Source: an uncultured Clostridia bacterium
GTDB taxonomy: Bacteria > Bacillota > Clostridia > TANB77 > CAG-508
Assembly: GCA_949482135.1 (NCBI GenBank)
Contig: CASYFC010000003.1
Location: 142,680-206,679, forward strand
DNA: 64,000 bases
Reading direction: 5' to 3'
Positions within the stretch are counted from its first letter, which is position 1. The number at the start of each line of letters is the position of its first letter. The notes under the pieces were generated by a model, which ran no database searches, was not told the origin of the DNA, and worked only from the letters and a program-made list of their open reading frames with translations. The translations under genes were made by a program, and so were the position numbers. This document shows, piece by piece, positions 34,109 to 42,318 of the stretch.

Positions 34109-34780
34109 ATGAAAGAAAAGAAAAATATAAGCTTACTTATTTTTGCATTAATATTTTTTGTTATTGCATTTGCATTTTTTATATGGAGTTTTTTTGGAGA
34201 ACATAATACCAATATTCAAATTGGAGATATATTTGATAATAATAGTATCATTAAAACTGAAGAAGATATAAATAAAAATCCGAATGTTAATGAAGTTAAT
34301 AGAGAAATAGAAAATGATTCAGAGGATGAAAAAGATAATTTAGGAAATACTGAAGTTTCAAACACACAAGATGTTGAAAATGTTTCTTATACAGATATAA
34401 CAGTATATAGTGAAAATAATACAGAAATTTCTTTATCTCAATATTCTGGTAAACCAGTAATGCTATTATTTTGGAGTCCAGAAAATCAAGATTCTATAGA
34501 AGTATTAAAAAAAGTAAATGAAATGCATGATAAGTATATTGATAAAGTTGAATTTTTAATGGTAAGTAATTCAAAAGATATTCCAGAAGAATTAAAAAAT
34601 GAGATATCTATTGATATCTATTATGATTTGAATAATGAATATCAAACAAAATATAATGTTGAAGTAATTCCAACAATGATATATATAGATAAAGAAAACT
34701 CAGTTATGAATGCTAAAAGTGGTATGCCAAGTAGCGATGCAATTGAAGCAAATCTTGATATATTAGCAGACAATTTTTAA
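34109..34780 (+). CDS. TlpA/redoxin-like membrane protein without cysteines
   Basis: This 223-residue protein has one N-terminal membrane helix (residues 8-30), a long acidic linker (about 45-95) and an extracytoplasmic thioredoxin fold. The fold is recognisable from ISLSQYSGKPVMLLFWSPENQD, where TlpA proteins have FWATWCPxC, and from VEVIPTMIYID, which keeps the cis-Pro. There is no Cys in the whole protein, so it cannot be a thiol reductase; a chaperone or scaffold role is possible. AGGAG precedes the ATG. Its 3-prime end overlaps the convergent membrane-protein gene by 18 bases. Confidence 0.8.
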   Translation: MKEKKNISLLIFALIFFVIAFAFFIWSFFGEHNTNIQIGDIFDNNSIIKTEEDINKNPNVNEVNREIENDSEDEKDNLGNTEVSNTQDVENVSYTDITVYSENNTEISLSQYSGKPVMLLFWSPENQDSIEVLKKVNEMHDKYIDKVEFLMVSNSKDIPEELKNEISIDIYYDLNNEYQTKYNVEVIPTMIYIDKENSVMNAKSGMPSSDAIEANLDILADNF

Positions 34781-35233
34781 AATATATAAAATATAAAATA
34801 TAAAATCACAAATAGGAAATGCAAATAAAAATCCTTTTGTACTAAATAAAATATAACAGATAATACAAGAAATTATTGTAATAACGATTTTTGCTAAAAC
34901 AAGGATCGTTATTTTTTTTGTCTTGTTTAAGTATGAAGGAACAAGAATTTTTAATGCAAATAAACTACTTGATATAAACAGTATTTTGGAAGCATATACT
35001 GAAAAATTTATTATTCCTGATTTATTTGTAAATAGTGAAAAAATCTTTTCTGGAATTAGAAATACTATAAAAGAAAGAATTATTTCTAAAAAAGTACAAT
35101 AAATTAAAGTTGTTAGGAATTTTTTTTTAGTATAAAAAAAGTTTTTATTCAAGGCAATAATTGTAACAGGAGTAATCATTACAATATAAATTATTAAATT
35201 TAAAAATAATCCTTTGATTTGTACTTCGTTCAT
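34763..35233 (-). CDS. Small integral membrane protein resembling part of a MATE transporter
   Basis: This 156-residue protein has four or five membrane helices. The run PEKIFSLFTNKSGIINFSVY, then a helix ending LVPSYLNKTKK, resembles the C-terminal half of MATE-family transporters (lFt.d..i......yl......f.....y....g), including the last paired helices. A full MATE protein is about 450 residues, so this is either a shortened derivative or an unrelated membrane protein. GAAAGG stands before the ATG at 35233, and a large hairpin (35247-35304) lies in the leader. Confidence in the MATE comparison is low. Confidence 0.65.
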   Translation of the reverse strand: MNEVQIKGLFLNLIIYIVMITPVTIIALNKNFFYTKKKFLTTLIYCTFLEIILSFIVFLIPEKIFSLFTNKSGIINFSVYASKILFISSSLFALKILVPSYLNKTKKITILVLAKIVITIISCIICYILFSTKGFLFAFPICDFIFYILYILKIVC

Positions 35234-35246
35234 AAATATCCTTTCT

Positions 35247-35304
35247 AAAATTGCTATTTTGTAAGAAAATCATACAATAATTTTCTCATAGAAATAGCAA
35301 TTTT
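35247..35304. other. Large imperfect cruciform, 13 bp outer and 7 bp inner arms
   Basis: AAAATTGCTATTT (35247-35259) pairs with 35292-35304, and inside it AGAAAAT (35264-35270) pairs with ATTTTCT (35280-35286). On the minus strand it lies 14 bases before the membrane-protein gene, so it is either a leader structure or an operator shared with the dcw promoter. Confidence 0.6.
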
Positions 35305-35358
35305 ACAATAGATATATTAATTGCTAATAATTTTTTTTGAAAAAAATGAAAAAAATAC

Positions 35359-35387
35359 TTGCAAAAGAAAATTTTATATATTAAAAT
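35359..35387 (+). promoter_or_regulatory. Promoter of the dcw cluster
   Basis: TTGCAA (35359-35364) and TAAAAT (35382-35387) have 17 bp spacing. The predicted transcript starts near 35394, directly before the MraZ-type boxes. Confidence 0.75.
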
Positions 35388-35396
35388 TTAATTGAA

Positions 35397-35431
35397 GTGG
35401 AGAGAAGTGGAACAAAGTGGTAGAAAAGTGG
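35397..35431 (+). promoter_or_regulatory. MraZ operator: four GTGG boxes
   Basis: GTGG occurs at 35397, 35407, 35417 and 35428, that is every 10-11 bp, mostly preceded by AA. Repeated G-rich boxes at helical spacing upstream of mraZ are the known binding sites of MraZ, which represses its own cluster in several bacteria. The site sits just after the predicted transcription start. Confidence 0.75.
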
Positions 35432-35447
35432 AAGGAGATGTAGCCTA

Positions 35448-35873
35448 GTGTTAATTGGTGAATTTGAACATTCTCTAGATGCTAAAGGTAGACTTATAAT
35501 GCCTGCAAAGCTTAGAGAAGACATTGGTGAAAAGTTCATAATAACTAAAGGTCTAGACGGATGTTTATTTGCATTTTCACTTGAAGAGTGGAAAAACTTT
35601 GAACAAAAATTAAGAACACTTCCAATTTCTAATAAGGATGCAAGAGCATTCTCAAGATTTTTCTTCGCTGGAGCAATCGATTGTGAAATCGATAAACAAG
35701 GTAGATTCCTAATTTCAAGTAATTTAAGAGAATTTGCAGAATTCATAAAAGATGTTGTTATAGTTGGTATGGATTCTAGAATTGAAATTTGGAGTAAAGA
35801 AAAATGGCAACAATGTAATGAAGACATTTCCGCAGATGAAATTGCAGAAAAAATGGAAATGTTGGGAATATAA
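35448..35873 (+). CDS. mraZ: Transcriptional regulator MraZ
   Basis: This 141-residue double SpoVT/AbrB-fold protein binds DNA and controls the division and cell-wall cluster it heads. Both repeats are visible: the first from [24 protein letters not shown], the second from [24 protein letters not shown], each with the DxKGR / DKQGR loop and the LR helix. It starts with GTG at 35448 after AAGGAGATG. The four GTGG boxes upstream support autoregulation. A 373-base structured gap separates it from rsmH, longer than in most genomes. Confidence 0.92.
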   Translation: MLIGEFEHSLDAKGRLIMPAKLREDIGEKFIITKGLDGCLFAFSLEEWKNFEQKLRTLPISNKDARAFSRFFFAGAIDCEIDKQGRFLISSNLREFAEFIKDVVIVGMDSRIEIWSKEKWQQCNEDISADEIAEKMEMLGI

Positions 35874-36246
35874 GTATATAACTTGCTAAAGTTTATATAG
35901 ATGCCAAAGATAAAATTTCAAAGTACAAAAGATTATTAATTTACAAATGAAAAAAGTATACAAAAGATAAAATTTAAAAATACTAAAGAAAAAATACACA
36001 AAAGACAAAAACTTTAGTTTCACTAAAGAAAAAGTAAAATAACTACAAAAGAAATTTTGTAAACAAAAGAAAAGATATATAATTTACTAAGGTAAAAATA
36101 TATAGTACAAAAGATTAAAGAATACGAAGGATAAAGTTTTAAAAGTACAAAAGAAAAACTACAATTTGGCAAAGACAGTTGGTATAAATTTACCAACTGT
36201 TTATGCTATATAGGAAAACAAAACGTTTTATCGAGAGGTAAATATT
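35874..36246 (+). other. Long repeat-bearing gap between mraZ and rsmH
   Basis: No gene is visible. The sequence is built from a degenerate motif ACAAAAGA or ACTAAAGA. Copies lie near 35924, 35959, 35981, 35998, 36022, 36044, 36063, 36106 and 36146, and are followed by a perfect 10 bp hairpin (36175-36184 with 36191-36200). It may be an unusual transcript leader or an attenuator between mraZ and the rest of the cluster. Confidence 0.6.
36175..36200 (+). other. Perfect 10 bp hairpin upstream of rsmH
   Basis: ACAGTTGGTA (36175-36184) pairs with TACCAACTGT (36191-36200) over TAAATT. Only a short T tail (TTTATG) follows, so it is a weak terminator at best and perhaps an attenuator or RNA-stability element. 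Confidence 0.7.
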
Positions 36247-37175
36247 TTGGAATTTAATCACAAATCGGTTATGTTAGCAGAATGCATTGAAGGTCTAAAT
36301 ATTAAACCTGATGGTATATATGTTGACGGAACAATGGGTCGGAGCTGGTCACAGCAAAGAAATAGTAAAAAGAATATCTAAGAGTGGGCTTCTTGTCGGA
36401 ATTGATAGAGACGAAGAGGCTATTTGTGTTGCTAAACAAAGATTAAGTGATTTTAAAAACGTTATTTTTGTACATGATAATCATGATAATATAAAAAATA
36501 TTTTAAGAGAACAAAAAATTTCAGAAGTAGATGGGATTTTGTTGGATTTAGGAGTTTCTTCATATCAACTTGATGAGAGAAATAGAGGCTTTAGCTATAT
36601 GGGAGAAGCTGAGCTTGATATGAGAATGGATAAATCACAGAATTTCACAGCAAAAGATGTTGTAAATAAATATAGTGAAGAAGATTTAGCTAGAATAATT
36701 TTTGAATATGGTGAAGAAAAATATTCTAGAAAAATAGCAAGAAAAATTGTAGAACAAAGAAAAAGTAAAGAAATTGTAACAACAGAAGAATTAGTAAACA
36801 TTATAAAAAGTGTTATTCCTTTTTCAAAATGTGATGGACATCCTGCTAAAAGAACATTCCAAGCAATAAGAATAGAAGTAAATGATGAAATAAAACCTTT
36901 ATATAATACTATAATTGACTGTATAGATAGCCTAAAAAGGAGTGGCAGATTATGTGTTTTAACCTTTCACTCTTTAGAAGATAGGGCAGTAAAGAAAGCT
37001 TTTAATGATTCTGTGCGGAAAATGTATTTGTCCACCAGGATTACCATATTGTGTATGTGGAGCAAAAACTAAAGGAAAGGTAATTACAAGAAAACCATTG
37101 CTTCCATCAGAAGAAGAAATGAATGAAAATTCAAGAAGTAAAAGTGCAAAATTAAGGATTTTTGAAAAGATATAA
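36247..37175 (+). pseudogene. rsmH: 16S rRNA m4C1402 methyltransferase RsmH, read with two frameshifts
   Basis: This enzyme methylates C1402 of 16S rRNA with S-adenosylmethionine. The frame opens at TTG 36247 with [16 protein letters not shown], reaches VDGTMG, and shifts by one extra base at about 36340 (GGTCGGA). The second frame gives [25 protein letters not shown] and RGFSYM, then [16 protein letters not shown] second extra A at about 37019-37022 shifts into [16 protein letters not shown] and the normal tail LRIFEKI, stop at 37173. All conserved motifs survive in the three pieces. Either both indels are sequencing or assembly errors, or the inactivation is recent. Neighbours are normal dcw genes. 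Confidence 0.88.
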
Positions 37176-37220
37176 TATGGATATTAATATAGATTACAAA
37201 TGAAAGGAGGAAAGAAAAGT

Positions 37221-37814
37221 ATGGCAAATAACTATAGTTATCAATATGATACAAACCCTCGAAAATTAGATACTAATTACTCAAGACCAGAAAAGAAAAA
37301 TATTTCAAGCAAAAAGAAAAAAAGTGTAACTACAAAAACTAAAAAAACAGTGTCAAAACAATCACAGAAAACATTAAAAAAGAATGATAACAAATCTAAT
37401 GAAAAGAAAAATGAAATTAAAAAAGAAAAACTGGCTAATTTTAAAATAAAATTTTCTATTGGATGTAAAACAGTATTAATATTTGCTGCATTTTTCTTTA
37501 TAATCTTTAGAGAAGCTCAAATAAATGAATTATTTTCAAATATTCAAAAACTAAAAACATCAATAACTACTATTCAAAAAGCAAATGACCAGTTAGAAAT
37601 AAATATTCAAAATAGTATAAATGCAAATAATATAGAACAGGCAGCAAAAGAGTTGTTGGGGATGCAAAAATTAACTTCTAAGCAAACAGTATATATTTCT
37701 TTACCAAAAGAAGATTATGTTGAACATAGTACTGAGGAAGTAATAATAGGAGAAGAAAAAAACTGGTTTGAATTATTTATAGATAGTGTAAAAAACGTAA
37801 GTCAAAAAAAATAA
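37221..37814 (+). CDS. FtsL/DivIC-like division protein
   Basis: This bitopic membrane protein of 197 residues is in the place of ftsL. It has a long Lys-rich cytoplasmic N-terminus (residues 1-78), one membrane helix (about 80-100), then an extracytoplasmic leucine-zipper-like coiled coil with IQKLKTSITTIQKANDQLE and a short end. FtsL proteins join FtsB/DivIC to recruit FtsW and FtsI to the septum. The start at 37221 is used because AAAGGAGG lies inside the longer frame that opens at 37200. The sequence is weakly conserved, as always in this family, so position carries much of the call. Confidence 0.75.
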   Translation: MANNYSYQYDTNPRKLDTNYSRPEKKNISSKKKKSVTTKTKKTVSKQSQKTLKKNDNKSNEKKNEIKKEKLANFKIKFSIGCKTVLIFAAFFFIIFREAQINELFSNIQKLKTSITTIQKANDQLEINIQNSINANNIEQAAKELLGMQKLTSKQTVYISLPKEDYVEHSTEEVIIGEEKNWFELFIDSVKNVSQKK

Positions 37815-37815
37815 A

Positions 37816-37854
37816 ACATTATTATACAAAGCAAAGTATAATAATGTTTTTTTG
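37816..37854 (+). terminator. Rho-independent terminator inside the dcw cluster
   Basis: ACATTATTATAC (37816-37827) pairs perfectly with 37836-37847, followed by seven T. It ends the first part of the cluster, so the pbp gene needs read-through or its own promoter. Confidence 0.8.
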
Positions 37855-37865
37855 TTGAGAAAGTC

Positions 37866-37893
37866 AAATTTGAGGGATGTTCCGAAATTTCAG
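37866..37893 (+). repeat. Degenerate relative of the 13.3 kb hairpin repeat
   Basis: AAATTTGAGGGATGTTCC then GAAATTTCAG matches the AAATTTAGGGACGCTCC core of the repeats at 13332 and 15031 with a few changes, and keeps the complementary AAATTT ends. It lies in the gap before the pbp gene. Confidence 0.5.
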
Positions 37894-37948
37894 TTCTTTT
37901 TTTTAGAATATACTAATAAAATTAAATAACAAAAATATTGGAGGCAAT

Positions 37949-39730
37949 ATGATTAATAGTAATTTAGATTCTAAGAAAAAGATGATTCTTATTTTAATCA
38001 TTTGTACAATTATATGGTTTATAATTATTTCAAGATTAGTATTTATACAATTAATAGAAGGTGAGAAATGGACTACAAAAGCAAATAACCAATTATATAT
38101 AAGTAGAATAATTACAGCCAATAGAGGAACCATATATGATGCAAGTGGTAAAGTTGTTCTGGCTCAGAGTAGCTCTGTAGAAACTGTTTCAGTAAATCCA
38201 CTAAATATCGCAAAAGAAAATAAGGAAAAAGTTGCAAAAGCTTTTTCAGAAATATTTGAATTAGATTATGATAAAGTTTTAAAAAAAGTTAATAAAAAAA
38301 GTTCTATTGAAACAATTATAAAAAGAGTAGACAAAGAAAAAACAGATAGTTTAAGAATTTGGATGCAAGATAATAATATTTATACAGGAATTAATATAGA
38401 TGAAGATACAAAAAGATATTATCCATATTCTACTTTAGCATCACATATTATAGGATTTGTAGGGAGTGATAATCAAGGATTAGATGGAATTGAAGCAAAA
38501 TATGATGAAATCTTAACTGGTGAAAATGGTAGTATAAGTAAAATGATGGATGCAAAAGGAAATATTATAGGCGATAATGGGGAGAATTATGAAGATTCAA
38601 ATAGAGGAAATGATTTAGTATTAAGCATAGATATGAATATTCAAGCAATAGTTGAGAAATACTTAGAAGAGGCATGCATAGAAAATATTTGTACAGATGG
38701 TGGAAATATAATTATTATGGATCCTAACAACGGTGATATATTAGCAATGGCAACATATCCTTATTATGATTTAAATAATCCTTATGAAATAACAGATGAA
38801 ACAATAGCAAGTATGTGGGGAGAATTAGATAGCGGGGAAAAAAATAAATATTTACAATCAATGTGGAGAAATAAGGCTGTTGCTGATACATATGAACCAG
38901 GTTCAACTTTTAAATTAGTAACAGCTTCAGCATCACTTGAAGAAGGAATTGCTGAAACAGATAGACAGGGGTCATATAATTGTGGTGGAAGTATTGAAAT
39001 AGCAGGTGTAAAAATAAAATGTTGGAGATATTATAGACCACATGGAGGTCAAAGTTTAAGAGAAGCATTAATGAATTCATGTAATCCAGTTTTTATTGGA
39101 TTAGGACAGAAATTAGGAGTTTCTAAATATTATGAATATTTAAAAAAATTCGGATTTTTAGAAAAAACAGGAATTGATTTAATTGGAGAAGCCAGATCAA
39201 TATTTTTAAAAGAAGAAAAGGTAGGACCAGTTGAACTTGCAACAATAAGTTTTGGTCAGAGATTTGAAGTTACACCGATACAAATGATTACAATGGTTTC
39301 ATCAATTGCAAATGATGGCATATATGTAAAACCAAGAATAGTAAAAGCTATTATAGATTCAAAAACAGGAGAAAGAAACGATTTAGAACCAATTTTTAAA
39401 GATGAAGTAATATCTAAAGAAACTTCAGAAAAAGTTCTAAGCATGATGACATCTGTTGTTTCAGAAGGAACTGGAAAAAATGCAAGAGTTCAAGGTTTCA
39501 ATGTGGGAGGAAAAACAGGAACATCAGAAGACGGTGTAAATACAGGAAAGTATGTAACATCGTTTATAGGAGTTGCACCAACAGATGATCCAAAAGTAAC
39601 TATTTTGGTTACTTTATATAATCCAACAGGAGAATCTGGACATCAAGGAGGAACAGTAGCAGCACCTGTTGCAGGAAAAGTTTTAAATGAAGTAATAAAC
39701 TATTTAGAGATTTCACCTACAGAAGAATAA
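37949..39730 (+). CDS. Class B penicillin-binding protein (FtsI/PBP2 type transpeptidase)
   Basis: This septal or elongation transpeptidase cross-links peptidoglycan outside the membrane. The 593-residue protein has an N-terminal helix (residues 12-33), the dimerisation domain with RGTIYDASG, then the transpeptidase with STFK (S319, K322), SCN (S377-N379) and KTG (522-524). It ends shortly after the KTG strand and has no PASTA repeats, unlike SpoVD. TTGGAGG precedes the ATG. Its place before murE in the dcw cluster, and next to an FtsL-like gene, favours FtsI. A beta-lactam target by family knowledge. Confidence 0.9.
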   Translation: MINSNLDSKKKMILILIICTIIWFIIISRLVFIQLIEGEKWTTKANNQLYISRIITANRGTIYDASGKVVLAQSSSVETVSVNPLNIAKENKEKVAKAFSEIFELDYDKVLKKVNKKSSIETIIKRVDKEKTDSLRIWMQDNNIYTGINIDEDTKRYYPYSTLASHIIGFVGSDNQGLDGIEAKYDEILTGENGSISKMMDAKGNIIGDNGENYEDSNRGNDLVLSIDMNIQAIVEKYLEEACIENICTDGGNIIIMDPNNGDILAMATYPYYDLNNPYEITDETIASMWGELDSGEKNKYLQSMWRNKAVADTYEPGSTFKLVTASASLEEGIAETDRQGSYNCGGSIEIAGVKIKCWRYYRPHGGQSLREALMNSCNPVFIGLGQKLGVSKYYEYLKKFGFLEKTGIDLIGEARSIFLKEEKVGPVELATISFGQRFEVTPIQMITMVSSIANDGIYVKPRIVKAIIDSKTGERNDLEPIFKDEVISKETSEKVLSMMTSVVSEGTGKNARVQGFNVGGKTGTSEDGVNTGKYVTSFIGVAPTDDPKVTILVTLYNPTGESGHQGGTVAAPVAGKVLNEVINYLEISPTEE

Positions 39731-39814
39731 ATAATTTGAAGATTTTCTGTACAAAAGAAATTTTTTACTATATAATAACATAGAATAAAAAGAGATTTTG
39801 GAGGTAAATTCTAA

Positions 39815-41293
39815 ATGGAATTGAAAAAACTTTTAAATGGATTAGAAAATTATAAATCTAAAGGTGATTTAAGTATAGATATAAAAAAGGTTGAATGTAA
39901 TTCAAAAAAAGTTACAGCAAACTCATTATTTATTGCCATTAAAGGTTATGATTTTGATGGGCATGAATATGTAGAAGAAGCGATTGAAAATGGTGCTGTT
40001 GCAGTTGTTTTAGATATGTCTGCAGATCTTAAGAAGATAAAAATATCTAAAACTGGTGTAACTATAATAATTATAGATGATAGTAGAAAAGCTTTAGCTA
40101 AAATATCTTGTAATTATTTTGGAAATCCTTCAAAATATTTTAAACTTATTGGTGTTACAGGCACAAAAGGAAAAACAACAACAACATATATGATAAAATC
40201 AATTTTAGAAAAGGCAGGTTTTAAAGTAGGATTAATAGGAACTGTTGCAAATTACATAGGAGATGATTGTTTGGGATATAGTAATAGAACAACTCCTGAA
40301 AGTTTAGAATTACAAGGACTATTTTATAAAATGGCAAAATCAAAATGTGATTATGTTGTAATGGAAGTATCTTCTCAAAGTTTAAAATTAAATAGAGTAG
40401 ATGGATGCTATTTTGATTATGCTATTTTTACAAATCTTTATAAAGATCATATCAGTTTAAAAGAACATAGTGATATGAATGAATATTTTGAATCTAAACT
40501 AAAACTATTTACAATGGCACCAAGAGGATTTGTAAATAGTGATGATTTTAAATGCAATAAAATAATAAAAGGTGCTCCAAATTGCAATATAAGTACTTAT
40601 GCAGTAGATAATAAAGCAGATTTACTTGCAAAGGATATTACTATAACTAATACAAGTGTTGATTTCAAAGTAAAAATCGGCATGAGAAATGAAAGAATAA
40701 AAGTAAACATCCCAGGAAGATATAGTGTGTATAATGCACTAGCTGCAATTTCTTTAGTTAATGCAATTGGTGGAATTGATGTAGAAAAAATAAAAGAAGG
40801 ATTAGAAGAAATTGTAGTTCCAGGAAGAAATGAATTAGTACCAAACAAAAAAGAACTTGCTATTATGATTGATTATGCTCATACAGCAGAAAGTTTAGAA
40901 AATATTTTACAAGCAGCTAAAACATATACACCAGGAAAAGTTATATGTTTATTTGGTTGCGGTGGAGATAGAGATAAAGAGAAGAGACCTCGTATGGGCG
41001 AAGTTGCTGGAAGACTGGCTGATTATACTGTTGTTACTACAGATAATCCTAGAACAGAAAAACCAGAAGATATAATTAGTGAAATTGAAGAGGGAATTTC
41101 AAAAACAAAAGGAAAATATGAAATTGTTGTTGATAGAAAGGAAGCTATAAAAGTAGCTATAAAACTTACAAATAAAAGAGATTTACTTATTTTAGCGGGA
41201 AAAGGACATGAAACAACACAAGAAATCAATGGAAAAAAATATCCTTTTGATGAAAGAGAAATTGTTAAAGAAATATTAGGAGAGAAGAATTAA
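39815..41293 (+). CDS. murE: UDP-MurNAc-tripeptide synthetase MurE, meso-DAP type
   Basis: This cytoplasmic ATP-dependent ligase adds the third residue to UDP-MurNAc-L-Ala-D-Glu. The ATP loop TGTKGKTTT is at about residues 115-123, TTPESLELQG follows, and the specificity motif DNPR is at 410-413. DNPR is the sequence seen in meso-diaminopimelate-adding enzymes, so the peptidoglycan is probably of the DAP type. 492 residues is normal. TTGGAGG stands before the ATG, and a candidate TATAAT lies at 39771. The stop overlaps the start of mraY by one base (TAATG). Confidence 0.92.
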   Translation: MELKKLLNGLENYKSKGDLSIDIKKVECNSKKVTANSLFIAIKGYDFDGHEYVEEAIENGAVAVVLDMSADLKKIKISKTGVTIIIIDDSRKALAKISCNYFGNPSKYFKLIGVTGTKGKTTTTYMIKSILEKAGFKVGLIGTVANYIGDDCLGYSNRTTPESLELQGLFYKMAKSKCDYVVMEVSSQSLKLNRVDGCYFDYAIFTNLYKDHISLKEHSDMNEYFESKLKLFTMAPRGFVNSDDFKCNKIIKGAPNCNISTYAVDNKADLLAKDITITNTSVDFKVKIGMRNERIKVNIPGRYSVYNALAAISLVNAIGGIDVEKIKEGLEEIVVPGRNELVPNKKELAIMIDYAHTAESLENILQAAKTYTPGKVICLFGCGGDRDKEKRPRMGEVAGRLADYTVVTTDNPRTEKPEDIISEIEEGISKTKGKYEIVVDRKEAIKVAIKLTNKRDLLILAGKGHETTQEINGKKYPFDEREIVKEILGEKN

Positions 41294-42264
41294 TGATTAT
41301 ACAAATAGTTTATTTACTACTAGCATTTATTTTAACTGCATTTTTAGGTAAAATTATTATTCCTATTTTAAAGAAACTTAAAGTGGGTCAAAGTGAAAGA
41401 AGTGATGGGCCTAGAGCTCATCTGAAAAAACAAGGAACTCCTACTATGGGTGGAATAATGATGATTATTTCTATCATTTTAATTGTTGGAATATATTGTT
41501 TTATAACACATGATTTAGAAAAGATAACTCCAATTCTTGCTGTTGCTTTAACAAGTATAGGATTTGGAATTGTAGGATTTATAGATGATTTTAAAAAAGT
41601 TGTTTTAAAAAATACAGATGGTTTAAGTCCTAAGTTAAAAATGTTGGGACTTCTAGTAATTGCTACTAGCTATACACTTTTCTTAACTAATTATATAGGA
41701 ATAGGAACAGATATAATAATTCCAATAATAAACTATAATTTGATGTTACCAATTTGGATATTTATTCCTTTTACAATTCTTGTTATGTTATCAGCTACAA
41801 ATGCAGTTAATTTAACAGATGGAGTAGATGGATTAGCAGGAAGTGTAACAGCAATAATGGTAACAGCAATATCAATAATTGCAATAAAATTAGGGTATGA
41901 AAGCATATCAATATTTGGAAGTATAGTTGTAGGATGTTGTGCTGGATTTTTAATATATAATTTTTATAGAGCCAAAGTAATGATGGGAGATACAGGATCG
42001 TTATTATTAGGCGGAGTAATTGCAAGTATGACAATCTATATGAAATTACCATTGATTTTATTAATAATTGCAATAATTCCAATATTAGAAACATTATCAG
42101 ATATTTTGCAAGTGATTTATTTTAGAAGAACTGGAAAAAGATTATTTAGAATGGCTCCATTACACCATCATTTTGAATTAAGTGGATGGAGAGAAAATAA
42201 AGTTGTTGCAATATTTTCATTAGTTACCTTTATAGCTTCAACTATTGCAGTTATTATTATTTAA
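41293..42264 (+). CDS. mraY: Phospho-N-acetylmuramoyl-pentapeptide transferase MraY
   Basis: This polytopic membrane enzyme of 323 residues transfers phospho-MurNAc-pentapeptide to undecaprenyl phosphate, making lipid I. Signature segments are GPRAHLKKQGTPTMGG, FIDDFKK with the catalytic Asp pair, NAVNLTDGVDGLAGS, MMGDTGSLLLGG and PLHHHFEL. All are intact and in order. The start overlaps the murE stop, so the two are translationally coupled. Note that murF, usual between murE and mraY, is absent. Confidence 0.93.
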   Translation: MIIQIVYLLLAFILTAFLGKIIIPILKKLKVGQSERSDGPRAHLKKQGTPTMGGIMMIISIILIVGIYCFITHDLEKITPILAVALTSIGFGIVGFIDDFKKVVLKNTDGLSPKLKMLGLLVIATSYTLFLTNYIGIGTDIIIPIINYNLMLPIWIFIPFTILVMLSATNAVNLTDGVDGLAGSVTAIMVTAISIIAIKLGYESISIFGSIVVGCCAGFLIYNFYRAKVMMGDTGSLLLGGVIASMTIYMKLPLILLIIAIIPILETLSDILQVIYFRRTGKRLFRMAPLHHHFELSGWRENKVVAIFSLVTFIASTIAVIII

Positions 42265-42318
42265 TTAAATTACAATCAGAAAAAACACTTAAAATTTAGG
42301 AAGGAATGATAACGAAAG

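Noticed and set aside
35902-36160. CRISPR array or tandem repeat tract
   Set aside because: The motif is only 8 bases, imperfect, and the spacers are irregular and themselves A-rich; no cas gene is present.
36340-37022. Programmed frameshifting in rsmH
   Set aside because: Neither site has a slippery heptamer with a following pseudoknot, and rsmH is not known to use recoding. Error or mutation is simpler.
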